A program made the translations under genes and the position numbers. The notes beneath the pieces were generated by a model. It did not search any database. It saw only the letters and a program-made list of their open reading frames with translations, and was not told the DNA's origin. Positions 54,685 through 63,894 of a stretch of 64,000 nt of DNA are shown in pieces. Source of the stretch: Rhodobacteraceae bacterium S2214 (GTDB taxonomy: Bacteria > Pseudomonadota > Alphaproteobacteria > Rhodobacterales > Rhodobacteraceae); the NCBI GenBank assembly GCA_025141675.1, contig CP081161.1:496001-560000 (forward strand), given 5' to 3'. Positions within the stretch are counted from its first letter, which is position 1; every line of letters starts with the position of its first letter.

Positions 54685-55403
54685 GCGGGAAATATCTTCG
54701 CCAGCTCTGCCATCGCGCCATCTAAACGCGTCGCATCAGCGCCACGGACAACAACGTTTGACCCGTATTTCCCATCTTTCTGGAACGGATAGGACCCGAC
54801 TGACAGGTCAACATAGGTCTGTGCAAATTGCCCCAACGGGCCTGCAATAACCCCTTCACCACGATCAACGCGCAATGTCCGTGACAATAGTGGCGCGCCG
54901 CCCGTCAGGGTCGGCAAAACGCTCGCCACCATGGCCTGAAAGACCGACGGCACGCCCGCCATGACATGCACGTTCTGGACGGTAAAACCGGGCGCGGTAC
55001 TGACAGGGTTGTCGATCAGCGTAGCGCTGTCGGGGATGCGGGCCATACGCAGGCGGGCATCATTCAATTCCTGTCCGCTGCGGTCATAGTGTGCTTGTAG
55101 CAAAGCACGAGCATCGTCGCGAACGTCGATGTGATCGTCAAACGCAGCGGCGATGCAATCCGCCGTAATATCGTCATGGGTCGGGCCGATCCCGCCACTG
55201 GTAAAGACGGTATCATAGGCGGCAGACAACGCCTTCACAGCCGCGACAATCGCAGGGGCATCGTCGCTGACCACGCGGACTTCTTTCAGGTCGATACCTG
55301 CTTGGGTCAGCTGACCTGCCAGATAATGCATATTGGCGTCGCGTGTGCGGCCCGACAAGATTTCGTCACCAATGACAAGCATTGCGGCTGTGGGATTTGG
55401 CAT
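54681..55403 (-). CDS. CinA-like molybdopterin-binding domain protein
   Basis: This 240-residue protein is one MoCF_biosynth/CinA N-terminal domain with LVIGDEILSGRTRDANMHYL at the start and FTSGGIGPTHDDITADCI. It lacks the C-terminal deamidase domain of full-length CinA. Relatives hydrolyse ADP-ribose or NMN-linked compounds. It overlaps GNAT downstream and diverges from sfsA with 40 bases between. Confidence 0.88.
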   Translation of the reverse strand: MPNPTAAMLVIGDEILSGRTRDANMHYLAGQLTQAGIDLKEVRVVSDDAPAIVAAVKALSAAYDTVFTSGGIGPTHDDITADCIAAAFDDHIDVRDDARALLQAHYDRSGQELNDARLRMARIPDSATLIDNPVSTAPGFTVQNVHVMAGVPSVFQAMVASVLPTLTGGAPLLSRTLRVDRGEGVIAGPLGQFAQTYVDLSVGSYPFQKDGKYGSNVVVRGADATRLDGAMAELAKIFPA

Positions 55404-55443
55404 TGGTGGTCTCCTTGGTTACGACCATGTTATAGGGCGGTCC

Positions 55444-56145
55444 ATGCAGTTTGCCACACCCCTTATCCCCGCCCGATTGATCAAACGTTACAAACGGTTC
55501 CTGTCCGATATGACATTGGAGGACGGAACGCAGGTTGTGGCGCATTGTGCCAACCCTGGATCAATGATGGGGCTGGCGGAACCGGGGATGAAGGTATGGC
55601 TGGAACCAAACGATGACCCGAAGAAAAAGCTGAAATACGGCTGGCGTCTGGTCGACCACGAAAACGGGCATTTCACTGGCGTGGATACGTCCGTGCCGAA
55701 CCGTGCGCTGAAAGCCGCGTTCATGGATCATCGGGTGCCGGGGTTCGACTACGATCTTGTGCGACCCGAAGTGAAATACGGTGAAAATTCGCGGATCGAT
55801 TTTCTGCTGACGGGACAGGAGCCGGATACCTATGTCGAAGTGAAAAGCGTGACGCTTTCACGGACCGCCGGGCTGGCTGAATTTCCAGATTCTGTGACGA
55901 AACGCGGTGCCAAACATCTGGCCGAATTGTCCGAAATGGTTCGGCAGGGCCACCGCGCTGTGATGTTGTATTTGGTGCAACGGACGGATTGCGCGGGCTT
56001 CACCCTCGCCGCGGACATCGACGTCGCCTATGCGCGGGCCTTTCGCGAGGCGCAGGCCGCAGGTGTTGAGGTGACGGTGTTTGATTGTGCGATTTCGCCA
56101 GATGGTGTGGACATTCGCAATCCGTTGGATTTTGTTGCGCCGTAA
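55444..56145 (+). CDS. sfsA: DNA/RNA nuclease SfsA
   Basis: This 233-residue protein starts at ATG 55444 (MQFATPLIPARLIKRYKRFL), the family start. It has HCANPGSMMGL and the nuclease-like core SRIDFLL, YVEVKSVTL and FPDSVTKRGAKHLAEL. SfsA was named for sugar fermentation stimulation and its core resembles restriction-type nucleases. A copy of the dispersed repeat lies directly after its stop. Confidence 0.94.
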   Translation: MQFATPLIPARLIKRYKRFLSDMTLEDGTQVVAHCANPGSMMGLAEPGMKVWLEPNDDPKKKLKYGWRLVDHENGHFTGVDTSVPNRALKAAFMDHRVPGFDYDLVRPEVKYGENSRIDFLLTGQEPDTYVEVKSVTLSRTAGLAEFPDSVTKRGAKHLAELSEMVRQGHRAVMLYLVQRTDCAGFTLAADIDVAYARAFREAQAAGVEVTVFDCAISPDGVDIRNPLDFVAP

Positions 56146-56148
56146 GGG

Positions 56149-56179
56149 TGCCTCCGGCGGGGATATTTACGACCAAAAG
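56149..56179 (+). repeat. Dispersed CCTCCGGCGGGGAT repeat, copy 3
   Basis: TGCCTCCGGCGGGGATATTT, then ACGACCAAAAG, follows three bases after the sfsA stop. Nearly the same 31 bases follow uvrC at 11675. Confidence 0.65.
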
Positions 56180-56251
56180 AATTGGGTCGGCTGCACTACT
56201 GGTTTTGTTGGGCATGATCGCTTATGTCGCGGGAAACGTGTTGAGGACGAG

Positions 56252-57064
56252 ATGATGACGAATAACGGCCGCGTGACCAAAGATGGTATTCGGATTTACG
56301 AGCCAAGCGATTTTGCGGGCATGAACAAGGCTGGCCGCTTGGCCGCCCAAATTTTGGATGATGTGGCTGCCTTGGTCGCACCCGGTGTGTCGACCGCTGC
56401 TTTGGATCAGTTTATCACGGATCAGGTTGAACTGGCTGGCGCAACGTCTGCAACGATTGGCTACAAGGGCTATCAGCACGCAAGCTGCATTTCCGTGAAC
56501 CACGTCGTGTGTCACGGTATTCCCGGTGAAAAGACGCTAAAAGACGGTGATATCCTCAATATCGACGTCACGGTCATCGTTGATGGTTGGTTTGGCGATA
56601 CGTCCCGGATGTATGTCGCGGGTAAAATGTCGCGCAAGGCGGAACGTCTGGTGCAGGTCACCCATGATGCGCTGATGAAGGGCATTGAGGCTGCGAAGCC
56701 CGGCAATACGTTTGGCGATATTGGTCATGCCATTCAGGTTTACGCTGAAAGCAACCGCATGTCTGTGGTCCGCGATTTTTGCGGACATGGGCTTGGCCGC
56801 GTGTTCCATGCCCCGCCAAATGTGCTGCATTATGGTCGCGCGGGCACCGGTGCTGTGCTGGAAGAAGGCATGTTCTTTACCATCGAGCCGATGATCAATC
56901 TGGGCCGTCCCGAAACCAAGGTTCTTGCTGATGACTGGACCGCCGTGACCCGCGACAAAAGCCTGTCTGCGCAGTTCGAACATTCCATCGGGATCACTGC
57001 CCAAGGGGCCGAGATTTTCACGCTGTCCCCTGCCGGTAAATTTCACCCGACCTACGAAGTCTAA
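56252..57064 (+). CDS. map: Methionine aminopeptidase type I
   Basis: This 270-residue protein has the five metal ligands in order: two Asp in DVTVIVDGWFGDTSR, His in GHGLGRVFHAP, Glu in FTIEPM and Glu in QFEHSIGIT. HASCISVNHVVCHGIP holds the conserved histidine near residue 80. The ATG at 56252 is followed by a second ATG, both possible. It removes the initiator methionine. Its stop overlaps that of the HAD gene on the other strand. Confidence 0.95.
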   Translation: MMTNNGRVTKDGIRIYEPSDFAGMNKAGRLAAQILDDVAALVAPGVSTAALDQFITDQVELAGATSATIGYKGYQHASCISVNHVVCHGIPGEKTLKDGDILNIDVTVIVDGWFGDTSRMYVAGKMSRKAERLVQVTHDALMKGIEAAKPGNTFGDIGHAIQVYAESNRMSVVRDFCGHGLGRVFHAPPNVLHYGRAGTGAVLEEGMFFTIEPMINLGRPETKVLADDWTAVTRDKSLSAQFEHSIGITAQGAEIFTLSPAGKFHPTYEV

Positions 57065-57717
57065 GCAGGCGGCATCGCGACGCTGATCAAGCCAGCGATG
57101 TCGCGCATCGACCTGACTTTTTCGACATCCACACGTGCGAGGTGGGCAAAACTACCGCTTGGGTCAAACCCGAAAGTGCGCACACCTGCGGCGATGCCTG
57201 CACTCGCCCCCGTAGGACTGTCGTCGATGAACACCGTTTCTGCAGGCGTTACACCCGCAATCTTCATCGCATGATGGATCATCGCCGGATCGGGTTTCGG
57301 AACATAGTCATGGCCGGAATAAATCCGGTCTGCAAAACGGTCAATTAACCCTGACGGCGTCAACGATATCGCCATTTTCTTTGGTGGGCCGTTCGATGCG
57401 ATTGCGGTGGCGATGCCTGCGGCGTCCAATTGATCGAGGAACAAATGCACGTCATCGAAAACCTGCACGCCTTTCGAAAGCGCAGCGAACATTTCGCTGT
57501 AGATTTCGTCCAACCATCCGTCGGGCAGCGTTGCCCCCATGTCGCGCGCCGTTGTCATGACACCCGCCATGGTGCCGCCGACAAACAGGGTGTCCACGTC
57601 TTTAACTGAAATCTCCAATCCGTAGCGCGACAGGTTTTCCGCAATCACGATATTTGTCGTCGGTTCAGTATCCACCAACACGCCATCGCAATCGAAGATC
57701 ACAAGTTTTACGGTCAT
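57061..57717 (-). CDS. HAD family hydrolase (beta-phosphoglucomutase/phosphatase-like)
   Basis: This 218-residue protein has the HAD nucleophile motif FDCDGVLVDTEP, motif II IASNGP and the KPDPAMIH and FIDDSPTGA motifs III and IV. The helical cap fits the GS-type phosphatases. The ATG at 57717 shares one base with the rsmD stop. The substrate is unknown. Confidence 0.9.
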   Translation of the reverse strand: MTVKLVIFDCDGVLVDTEPTTNIVIAENLSRYGLEISVKDVDTLFVGGTMAGVMTTARDMGATLPDGWLDEIYSEMFAALSKGVQVFDDVHLFLDQLDAAGIATAIASNGPPKKMAISLTPSGLIDRFADRIYSGHDYVPKPDPAMIHHAMKIAGVTPAETVFIDDSPTGASAGIAAGVRTFGFDPSGSFAHLARVDVEKVRSMRDIAGLISVAMPPA

Positions 57718-58274
57718 CAGTTCAGCTCCAGCAGGGTAATCCACGTGTCGCCGTAGCGTCGTTGATCCAGTTTTCGAAACCCCGGTGGGGCAGGTAGGGC
57801 GGTGTTGTCTTCCAGTACAATCAGCGCGTCATCGGCGATCCAGCCTGATGCGCGCGCGGATCGGAGTGCAGCCGGACCAAGGCCCTGACCGTAAGGGGGG
57901 TCCGCAAAGATCAGGTCGCAGGGTTCGTCCGCGTCGGGCAGTTGCGTGACATCGCATGTCAGCATCTTGGTGTCTGCCGCCCGTCTACATTTGTCGATGT
58001 TTGCCGCGATCAGTTTTTGCGCTACGCGCCCACTGTCCACAAAGGTCGTGAAGGCGGCCCCGCGCGACAACGCTTCAAGCCCAAGCGCACCGGTCCCCGC
58101 AAACAGATCCAGCACCCGTGCCCCGTCAATAGGGTTGCCGTATTTGCCGCCCTGCAACACGTTGAACAGGCTTTCGCGCACGCGGTCGGATGTGGGGCGC
58201 AAATGAGCTGCCGCATCACCTTTCCCGACATCTGCAAGGGTCAATCCGCGATGCTGCCCGCCAATGATCCTCAT
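57717..58274 (-). CDS. rsmD: 16S rRNA guanine(966)-N2 methyltransferase
   Basis: This 185-residue methyltransferase starts MRIIGGQHRGLTLADVG and has RPTSDRVRESLFNVL, the AdoMet loop DLFAGTGALGLEALSRG and the catalytic FADPPYG. It methylates G966 in helix 31 of 16S rRNA. Its start overlaps the ferredoxin reductase gene by four bases, and its stop touches the HAD start. Confidence 0.94.
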   Translation of the reverse strand: MRIIGGQHRGLTLADVGKGDAAAHLRPTSDRVRESLFNVLQGGKYGNPIDGARVLDLFAGTGALGLEALSRGAAFTTFVDSGRVAQKLIAANIDKCRRAADTKMLTCDVTQLPDADEPCDLIFADPPYGQGLGPAALRSARASGWIADDALIVLEDNTALPAPPGFRKLDQRRYGDTWITLLELN

Positions 58275-59479
58275 GCTTTCAGCAGTGCTTTCATATCCGT
58301 ATCGGGGTCAGTGATCAGATCAGGCGCGGGGCTTTTGCCCGCTTCAATCAGGCGTTTGCCGATCATGTAGTTGCGCGGGTCGTTCATCGCATCCACGGCA
58401 ATCAATTGGTCACCCTTGTAGTACCAGTGCGACTGGGCATCGCCGGTTTTACGCACATAAACGGCGTCATAGCCGATGTTCAGGCCCGCAATCTGAAGTT
58501 TGCAATCGTATTGATCGGACCAGAACCACGGCTTTGGCACATAGGGCGTTTCCATCCCTGCGATATTCTTTGCCACCACTTCGGCCTGATCAATCGCGTT
58601 GCCGACGCTTTCGATCCGGATTTGATGACCGTCCAGCGGGGCAGAGGCACAGTCGCCAGCAGCCCAAATCGCAGGGTCGGATGTTTGCCCAAAACTGTTC
58701 GTCGCGATCCCGTTGTCGATGGTTAGACCAGCACCTTCGGCAAGGATTGTGGCGGGCGCAATGCCGACTCCGACAACTGCAAAATCAATATCAAGCGTCG
58801 TGCCGTCGGTCAGGACGGCGCCGGTCACCACGTCATCGCCGATCAAACACTCAAGGCCCACGCCCTCAACGATTTTCACGCCATGCGACGCATGCAGGTC
58901 GCGGAAGTAATCAGAGGTTTCAGGCGCCGCGACACGTTGCAGAATCCGATCTGCCATCTCGACCAACGTCACAGATACCCCGCGTTTGGCCGCCACGGCT
59001 GCCGCTTCCAGCCCGATATACCCGCCGCCGATGATCAGGGCCTTTTTCCCGTCAGCAAACGCAGGCGCCATGGCATCCGCATCCGCCAGATCACGGACGC
59101 TGAACACATTCCCCAGATCGCCGCCAATCGCGCTGGGCAATGTACGGGGATGCGATCCGGTCGTGAGAACAAGATGATCGTAGGTCAAAACGTCGGTATT
59201 CTCCAACGTCACCGTTTTACCCACCGGATCAATCGCCGTCGCGCGCGTAGATAGACGCAGATCGATGGTGTTGTCGGCATAGAAACTGGCGGGGCGCAGG
59301 TACAAACGTTCTTCGGCCATATCGCCGAGCAGATACGCCTTGGACAAGGGCGGGCGTTGATAGGGGGGCACTGGTTCACCACCGACAAGCGTGATGTCGC
59401 CGTCGAATCCTTCCGCGCGCAGCTTTGCCACACATGATGATCCGGCTTGGCCCGCACCGATAACGACGACATGTGGCAT
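58271..59479 (-). CDS. Ferredoxin reductase-like FAD/NAD oxidoreductase
   Basis: This 402-residue protein has the FAD motif VVVIGAGQAGSSCVAKLR, the NAD motif ALIIGGGYIGLEAAAVAA and the second FAD motif IWAAGDCASA. Its length and the PPYQRPPLSKAYL string match the rhodocoxin/putidaredoxin reductase family. It would pass electrons from NADH to a 2Fe-2S ferredoxin, whose gene is not near. It diverges from the peroxiredoxin gene. Confidence 0.9.
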   Translation of the reverse strand: MPHVVVIGAGQAGSSCVAKLRAEGFDGDITLVGGEPVPPYQRPPLSKAYLLGDMAEERLYLRPASFYADNTIDLRLSTRATAIDPVGKTVTLENTDVLTYDHLVLTTGSHPRTLPSAIGGDLGNVFSVRDLADADAMAPAFADGKKALIIGGGYIGLEAAAVAAKRGVSVTLVEMADRILQRVAAPETSDYFRDLHASHGVKIVEGVGLECLIGDDVVTGAVLTDGTTLDIDFAVVGVGIAPATILAEGAGLTIDNGIATNSFGQTSDPAIWAAGDCASAPLDGHQIRIESVGNAIDQAEVVAKNIAGMETPYVPKPWFWSDQYDCKLQIAGLNIGYDAVYVRKTGDAQSHWYYKGDQLIAVDAMNDPRNYMIGKRLIEAGKSPAPDLITDPDTDMKALLKA

Positions 59480-59564
59480 ATGTTTGGTCCTTGAACTGGT
59501 CTTGGTTACCCCTCAAACCTATATTGTTGGCAACAACAGGTGCAATCGAAACAAGGATACAAAC

Positions 59565-60053
59565 ATGACGATTTCAATTGGGGCCACTTTGCCCGACGCG
59601 ACTTTGCTTTACATGGGCGACGAAGGCCCGACTGGCGTACAAATGGCTGACAAATTGAAAGACCGGAAGGTCGTCATTTTTGGTCTTCCGGGTGCCTACA
59701 CCGGCGTTTGCACCACGTCGCACGTGCCTAGCTTTATGCGGACCAAAGACGATTTCGCAGCCAAAGGTGTGGACGAAATCATCTGCGTATCGGTCAACGA
59801 TCCATTTGTGATGGACGCGTGGGGCAAAAGCACGGGTGCGGCCGACGCTGGTATCACGATGCTGGGCGACGCCGAAGGCGCGTTCACTAAGGCCATCGGT
59901 ATGGATTTCACGGCACCACCTGCGGGCCTGATCGGGCGATCCAAACGGTATGCGATGGTTGTCGAAAACGGCGTCGTCACTGCGCTGGGCGAAGAAGCAA
60001 GCCCCGGCGAATGCGACATCTCGGGTGGGGAAGCTCTGCTCGCCAGCATCTAA
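59565..60053 (+). CDS. Peroxiredoxin (Prx5 type)
   Basis: This 162-residue protein has the peroxidatic cysteine Cys49 in GAYTGVCTTSHVPSF, and a second cysteine Cys150 near the C terminus (GECDISGG) that could resolve it. It is of the Prx5/AhpE type, working with glutathione or thioredoxin. It lacks the glutaredoxin domain found in some. A strong terminator follows. Confidence 0.93.
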   Translation: MTISIGATLPDATLLYMGDEGPTGVQMADKLKDRKVVIFGLPGAYTGVCTTSHVPSFMRTKDDFAAKGVDEIICVSVNDPFVMDAWGKSTGAADAGITMLGDAEGAFTKAIGMDFTAPPAGLIGRSKRYAMVVENGVVTALGEEASPGECDISGGEALLASI

Positions 60054-60078
60054 CGCGCTGCCCAGAATCGATTTCAAC

Positions 60079-60113
60079 GGCCCCTTGCGTCATTGTCGCA
60101 AGGGGCCTTTTTT
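60079..60113 (+). terminator. Rho-independent terminator after the peroxiredoxin gene
   Basis: An eleven-pair stem (ggccccttgcg / cgcaaggggcc), seven-base loop and six T. Confidence 0.95.
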
Positions 60114-60277
60114 GTGGGTGTAGCACTGCCCGCCTATCCGAATAGGGGATCGCCAAAATAAAGTGACGCTACGTCCGTTTTCGTTTTCAAGTGTGCCTTC
60201 CGCATAGGTTTTTAACTGAAATAGCAAAGCACTATACGGCAGACACCTAGAGAATCCGGGCCAATTGAGGGGAAATA

Positions 60278-60291
60278 GGAACTGGGGTTCC
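60278..60291. promoter_or_regulatory. Palindrome upstream of small gene pair
   Basis: GGAAC and GTTCC are separated by TGGG, 59 bases before the start at 60350. It may be an operator or mRNA hairpin. Confidence 0.3.
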
Positions 60292-60349
60292 CATCGAACT
60301 TCATCCTCAGAGAGACGCAAGATCTCAGTAAGCGAAACAAGGCAATGCC

Positions 60350-60547
60350 ATGAACCAGTTTATCAGTTCTTCGATCGACACTCAGGCAAGAGCCATCTTC
60401 GCGGGTACAGTCCCGGCCTCACAACAACAACGACTGACCCGCGAAGAGCTTCGTAAGCAATTTGAAGAAGACCTCGATGTTTTCACAAAAAAATCCCCTG
60501 CTGGAACAAATAAACGGAGCATCGATCATGACACCCATGATGATTAA
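60350..60547 (+). CDS. Small protein of unknown function (first of pair)
   Basis: This 65-residue frame starts at an ATG behind AAGGCAATGCC. It encodes a polar, helix-prone protein (QRLTREELRKQFEEDLDVFT) without a membrane segment, ending in an acidic tail. It overlaps the next gene by 20 bases in another frame. No family recognised. The 236-base upstream region and terminator before it suggest a separate unit. Confidence 0.5.
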   Translation: MNQFISSSIDTQARAIFAGTVPASQQQRLTREELRKQFEEDLDVFTKKSPAGTNKRSIDHDTHDD

Positions 60548-60785
60548 GATACTAAGTCAATCGATCGAAGCTATTGCTCAGGGCACAGCAGGTCACGAGA
60601 TCGACCGCGGCCATTATGACCGCTATCGCGGCATGCAGAAGATCGTGAACCGTCTGGCCGCAATGGATCTTGTCGTATTGGCCGAAACTGTTGAGGCAGA
60701 TAAAATTATCCTAACGCCGACGCCGCGAGCCTATGAAGTCATGCAAAACGGCGCAACCAGAGCGGCGATTTGCAAAGCCGCTTAG
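60528..60785 (+). CDS. Small protein of unknown function (second of pair)
   Basis: This 85-residue protein starts at the ATG at 60528, with CGGAGC upstream. The pattern of helix, then KIVNRLAAMDLVVLAE and KIILTPTPRAYEVMQN, resembles a winged helix, which would make it a small regulator, but this is only a resemblance. It is convergent with the MscS gene, sharing four bases at the stops. No known family. Confidence 0.65.
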   Translation: MTPMMIKILSQSIEAIAQGTAGHEIDRGHYDRYRGMQKIVNRLAAMDLVVLAETVEADKIILTPTPRAYEVMQNGATRAAICKAA

Positions 60786-61627
60786 GATTCGCTTTGCACA
60801 ATTGTCCGCGTTGGGAACGGAATATCGACACCAGCTGCATCAAGGGCTTCTTTCACCTTACGCTTCATGTCGGCCTGATACTGAAAATAATCAGCCGACG
60901 GACACCAAACGCGCACCAGAAAATCCACAGAACTGGAATTCAGCGTATTCACCTGAATGAACGGTTCCGGATCATTCAGCGACCGTGAATCGGACATGAT
61001 CGTATCGCGGATCACATCTTCGGCTGTTTTCAGGTTGGCACCATACCCAACTCCAAATTCCCACTCTGCGCGGCGGGTATCGTAGATGGAATAATTTTCA
61101 ATCGTATTTCCCCACACGTCAGAATTCGGAATAATGATCTGAACATTCCCAAGCGACGCAATCTCCGTGAAGTTCAGGGTAATGTCTTTCACGGTCCCCA
61201 TCTTGCCGTCGACTTCAACGAAATCGCCGATCTTGATGGGGCGGAAAAAGATGATCATCACGCCGGCCGCGATGTTGGACAGCGTGCCTTGCAGCGCCAG
61301 ACCAATGGCCAAAGATGCGGCACCGATGATCGCGACCACGGACGTGGTTTCTACGCCAAATGTGTTGAGAACAAACAGGAACGCAAAGCCGATGACGACG
61401 TAGCGGACGATATTGCCAAGGAAATTGAACAGCGTTTCATCAAGATGCTGATGGCGTTCGCCCAAATGAACAAGCCGCCGACGTGCCCAGCCACCGATGA
61501 CGAAACCGATAAACAGAATTGCGATAGCTGCCAGAACGGACCCCACGATAGAGGCCAGAAAATCAATGGTTAAGACATCGGCGACCGTCTTGCCGTTCAT
61601 GATTTCGGTGTTCAGTAGCTCTTCCAT
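60782..61627 (-). CDS. Small-conductance mechanosensitive channel (MscS family)
   Basis: This 281-residue protein has three membrane segments: about 21-45, 62-85, and the pore helix IIGAASLAIGLALQGTLSNI. The family beta domain follows (FFRPIKIGDFVEVDGKMGTV, IIIPNSDVWG). ATG 61627 follows AAAGGAATAACG, and the longer frame is discarded. The length is that of E. coli MscS. It releases solutes on hypo-osmotic shock. Confidence 0.93.
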   Translation of the reverse strand: MEELLNTEIMNGKTVADVLTIDFLASIVGSVLAAIAILFIGFVIGGWARRRLVHLGERHQHLDETLFNFLGNIVRYVVIGFAFLFVLNTFGVETTSVVAIIGAASLAIGLALQGTLSNIAAGVMIIFFRPIKIGDFVEVDGKMGTVKDITLNFTEIASLGNVQIIIPNSDVWGNTIENYSIYDTRRAEWEFGVGYGANLKTAEDVIRDTIMSDSRSLNDPEPFIQVNTLNSSSVDFLVRVWCPSADYFQYQADMKRKVKEALDAAGVDIPFPTRTIVQSES

Positions 61628-61629
61628 CG

Positions 61630-61929
61630 TTATTCCTTTGCGAGCGCGTCCATTTTGGCGCCCAATTTTGCGTCTAGCGCGCTGATCCCATCGCAATCAT
61701 GGGTCGTTAGCGTCACGTCGACGGTCTTGTATACATTTGACCACTCTGGGTGGTGGTTCAGCTTTTCCGCCCAGATAGCGGCTTTTGTCATAAACCCGAA
61801 AGCGTCAATAAAGTTCCGGAAAACAAACGACTTTTGGATTGCATCGCGTCCATCGGTCATCGCCCAGCCGTTTGCAAGAAGCGGCGCAAGCTGCGTTTCG
61901 CGTTCCGCGTCGGTCAATTTCTCGGTCAT
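61630..61929 (-). CDS. phhB: Pterin-4a-carbinolamine dehydratase
   Basis: This 99-residue protein has the PCD active-site motif [11 protein letters not shown] and a second histidine in TLTTHDCDG. It dehydrates 4a-hydroxytetrahydrobiopterin, supporting aromatic hydroxylases or moonlighting in pterin recycling. Phenylalanine hydroxylase is not in the window. The MscS gene follows two bases after its stop, and it overlaps the FemAB-like gene start side by four bases. Confidence 0.94.
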   Translation of the reverse strand: MTEKLTDAERETQLAPLLANGWAMTDGRDAIQKSFVFRNFIDAFGFMTKAAIWAEKLNHHPEWSNVYKTVDVTLTTHDCDGISALDAKLGAKMDALAKE

Positions 61930-63110
61930 TGCTGTTCCTCTCGGTTTTCCTTTTTGAACGGGCCGTAAGATGTCAGGATTTCGATCTCGTTGTCCACCGC
62001 GTCACGTTCCGCATCAAGGTAATTGGCAACGGCTTCGCGGAACCCCGGATCGGTGAAATAATGCAGCGAATGTGTCGCCACGGGCAGATAACCACGGGCG
62101 AGTTTGTGTTCGCCTTGCGCACCCGCTTCGACGCGGCTCATGCCGTGTTCAATCGCGTATTCAATCGCGCGGTAATAACACAATTCAAAGTGCAGACAGG
62201 CGTGGTGTTCGACACATCCCCAATACCGTCCGTACAGCGTTTCGCGCCCGATAAAATTCAGCGCTCCCGCAATGTACTGCCCGTCGCGGACAGCCAGCGA
62301 CAGCAGCATGTCGTCGCGCAGGTGTTCTTGTGCTTGATCAAAAAACGCCCGCGTCAGATAGGGCGTACCCCATTTGCGGTTGCCAGTGTCTTGGTAAAAC
62401 CGCCAGAACGCGTCCCAATGTTCGGGCTGGATATCGTCGCCCGTCAACATCAGGATATCGCCGCTAAAATCATTGGCCTGTGCGCGTTCCTTACGAATAT
62501 TTTTGCGTTTGCGGCTGGCAAGGCTGTTCAGGAAACCATCAAAATCAGCATAGCCGTCGTTTTCCCAATGAAACTGCTGTCCAATGCGGGGCAACAGGCC
62601 CATTTCTTCGCCCGCAATTGCTTCTGCCTCTGTGCAGAACGTCACATGAACGGACGACAGCTGGTTGTCGGCGGCAATCTGGATCGCGCCTTGAACGATC
62701 GCGGACATACCTATGACTTCAAACCCCGGACGGGTCAGAAAACGCCGTCCAGTGGCAGGGGTAAACGGCACCGCCATTTGCAGTTTCGGATAATAGCGTC
62801 CGCCTGCGTTCTCGAACGCATGGGCCCAGTTGTGATCGAAGATATATTCGCCCTGCGAATGTCCCTTGGCGTACAAGGGCGCAACAGCAATAACCTGATC
62901 GCCTTGCTTTGCTGTCAAATAGCGGGGCTGCCATCCGGTGCCCGGCCCGACTGATCCGCTGTCTTCTAGGGCCTTCAGAAACCGATAGGTCGTAAAGGGA
63001 TCATAAGGCCTGCCGTCCTGCGTTTCGAGGCAAGCGCAAGCGTCCCAATCGGCCTGCGCAATGGTGCTCAGGTCGGGGTGGGCGGCGATCTCTATGGCGT
63101 CATCAGTCAT
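61926..63110 (-). CDS. DUF482 / FemAB-like (peptidogalycan-type) acetyltransferase fold protein
   Basis: This 394-residue protein matches the DUF482 (peptidogalycan biosynthesis) family: [13 protein letters not shown] in the centre, [16 protein letters not shown], and [20 protein letters not shown] then [17 protein letters not shown] at the C terminus. The fold is GNAT/FemAB. An aminoacyl or acyl transfer role in the envelope is suggested for the family but not shown. The start at 63110 is the usual one. Confidence 0.9.
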   Translation of the reverse strand: MTDDAIEIAAHPDLSTIAQADWDACACLETQDGRPYDPFTTYRFLKALEDSGSVGPGTGWQPRYLTAKQGDQVIAVAPLYAKGHSQGEYIFDHNWAHAFENAGGRYYPKLQMAVPFTPATGRRFLTRPGFEVIGMSAIVQGAIQIAADNQLSSVHVTFCTEAEAIAGEEMGLLPRIGQQFHWENDGYADFDGFLNSLASRKRKNIRKERAQANDFSGDILMLTGDDIQPEHWDAFWRFYQDTGNRKWGTPYLTRAFFDQAQEHLRDDMLLSLAVRDGQYIAGALNFIGRETLYGRYWGCVEHHACLHFELCYYRAIEYAIEHGMSRVEAGAQGEHKLARGYLPVATHSLHYFTDPGFREAVANYLDAERDAVDNEIEILTSYGPFKKENREEQQ

Positions 63111-63141
63111 GAAGGTTGATGTGTGCGCAAAATGCGGTGGG

Positions 63142-63894
63142 TCAAGCGAGGTAGCCTTCAAAAGTCACGTTATCGACTATTTTGCGCGCTTGCGCTTCCT
63201 CTTCAGCAGATTTGATCGTCCAGCATAATATATTGGCACCTGCGGCTTTCAATTCGGCGACGCGGGGGCGGTCCAGATCATGTGCTTCGTGACTGATGAA
63301 TGATGCGCCCGTGCGGTCATAGTCAGGGATTTCACGCAGCCGTTCACACAGATCGACAGCTAACGGTTCCCAATCGGCGGGGTCATAACTGCTGGTCACC
63401 AAACCGCGTGGAATGTGCGGCGCAGCTCCGCCAAACGCGATCACAGCGTGCGGGTTAAACGACATCACAGCGACGTCGCCAGCGTAGCCCGCCAAGACAT
63501 CGGCTGTCGCTTGCTGCAATGATCCAACATTTGGTCCCATGTTCAGGTCTTGATCTTTGATCTCGATCAGCAGCGGAACACGGCCATCAACAAGGGCCAA
63601 AACCTCTGCCAACGTAGGGATGCCAGCCTTGCCACCGCTCAACGGGATTTGCCCAAGCTCTGCCGCCGTCCGCATCGTGATCGGGCCCTGTTCGGCAGTC
63701 AAACGCGCGAGATGATAGTCGTGAAACACCATCGGCACACCGTCCTTGGACAACTGCAGATCAATCTCGATCGCGTAACCTGCATCAATCGCAGCGGTGA
63801 TCGCCTCGATAGAATTTTCGGGGCGACCGTCCGTTTTGTCATGCAACGCCCGATGTGTGATGGGGCGCGTTAGGAATGCTGCGGGAAGTTTCAT
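63142..63894 (-). CDS. Glycerophosphodiester phosphodiesterase
   Basis: This 250-residue GDPD protein has the catalytic motifs THRALHDKTDGRPENSIEAI, EIDLQLSKDGVPMVFHD and LIEIKDQ, giving His, Glu, Asp and His residues for metal binding and catalysis. No signal peptide is seen, so it is cytoplasmic like UgpQ. It frees glycerol 3-phosphate from glycerophosphodiesters. Its start overlaps the RidA gene by four bases (ATGA). Confidence 0.94.
   Translation of the reverse strand: MKLPAAFLTRPITHRALHDKTDGRPENSIEAITAAIDAGYAIEIDLQLSKDGVPMVFHDYHLARLTAEQGPITMRTAAELGQIPLSGGKAGIPTLAEVLALVDGRVPLLIEIKDQDLNMGPNVGSLQQATADVLAGYAGDVAVMSFNPHAVIAFGGAAPHIPRGLVTSSYDPADWEPLAVDLCERLREIPDYDRTGASFISHEAHDLDRPRVAELKAAGANILCWTIKSAEEEAQARKIVDNVTFEGYLA

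Noticed and set aside
60278..60330. EcfG-type general-stress promoter at GGAAC
   Set aside because: The -10 element CGTT is not found 16-17 bases downstream.
61839..62954. 371-residue open frame on the plus strand
   Set aside because: Antisense to the dehydratase and FemAB-like genes; no ribosome-binding site or family.
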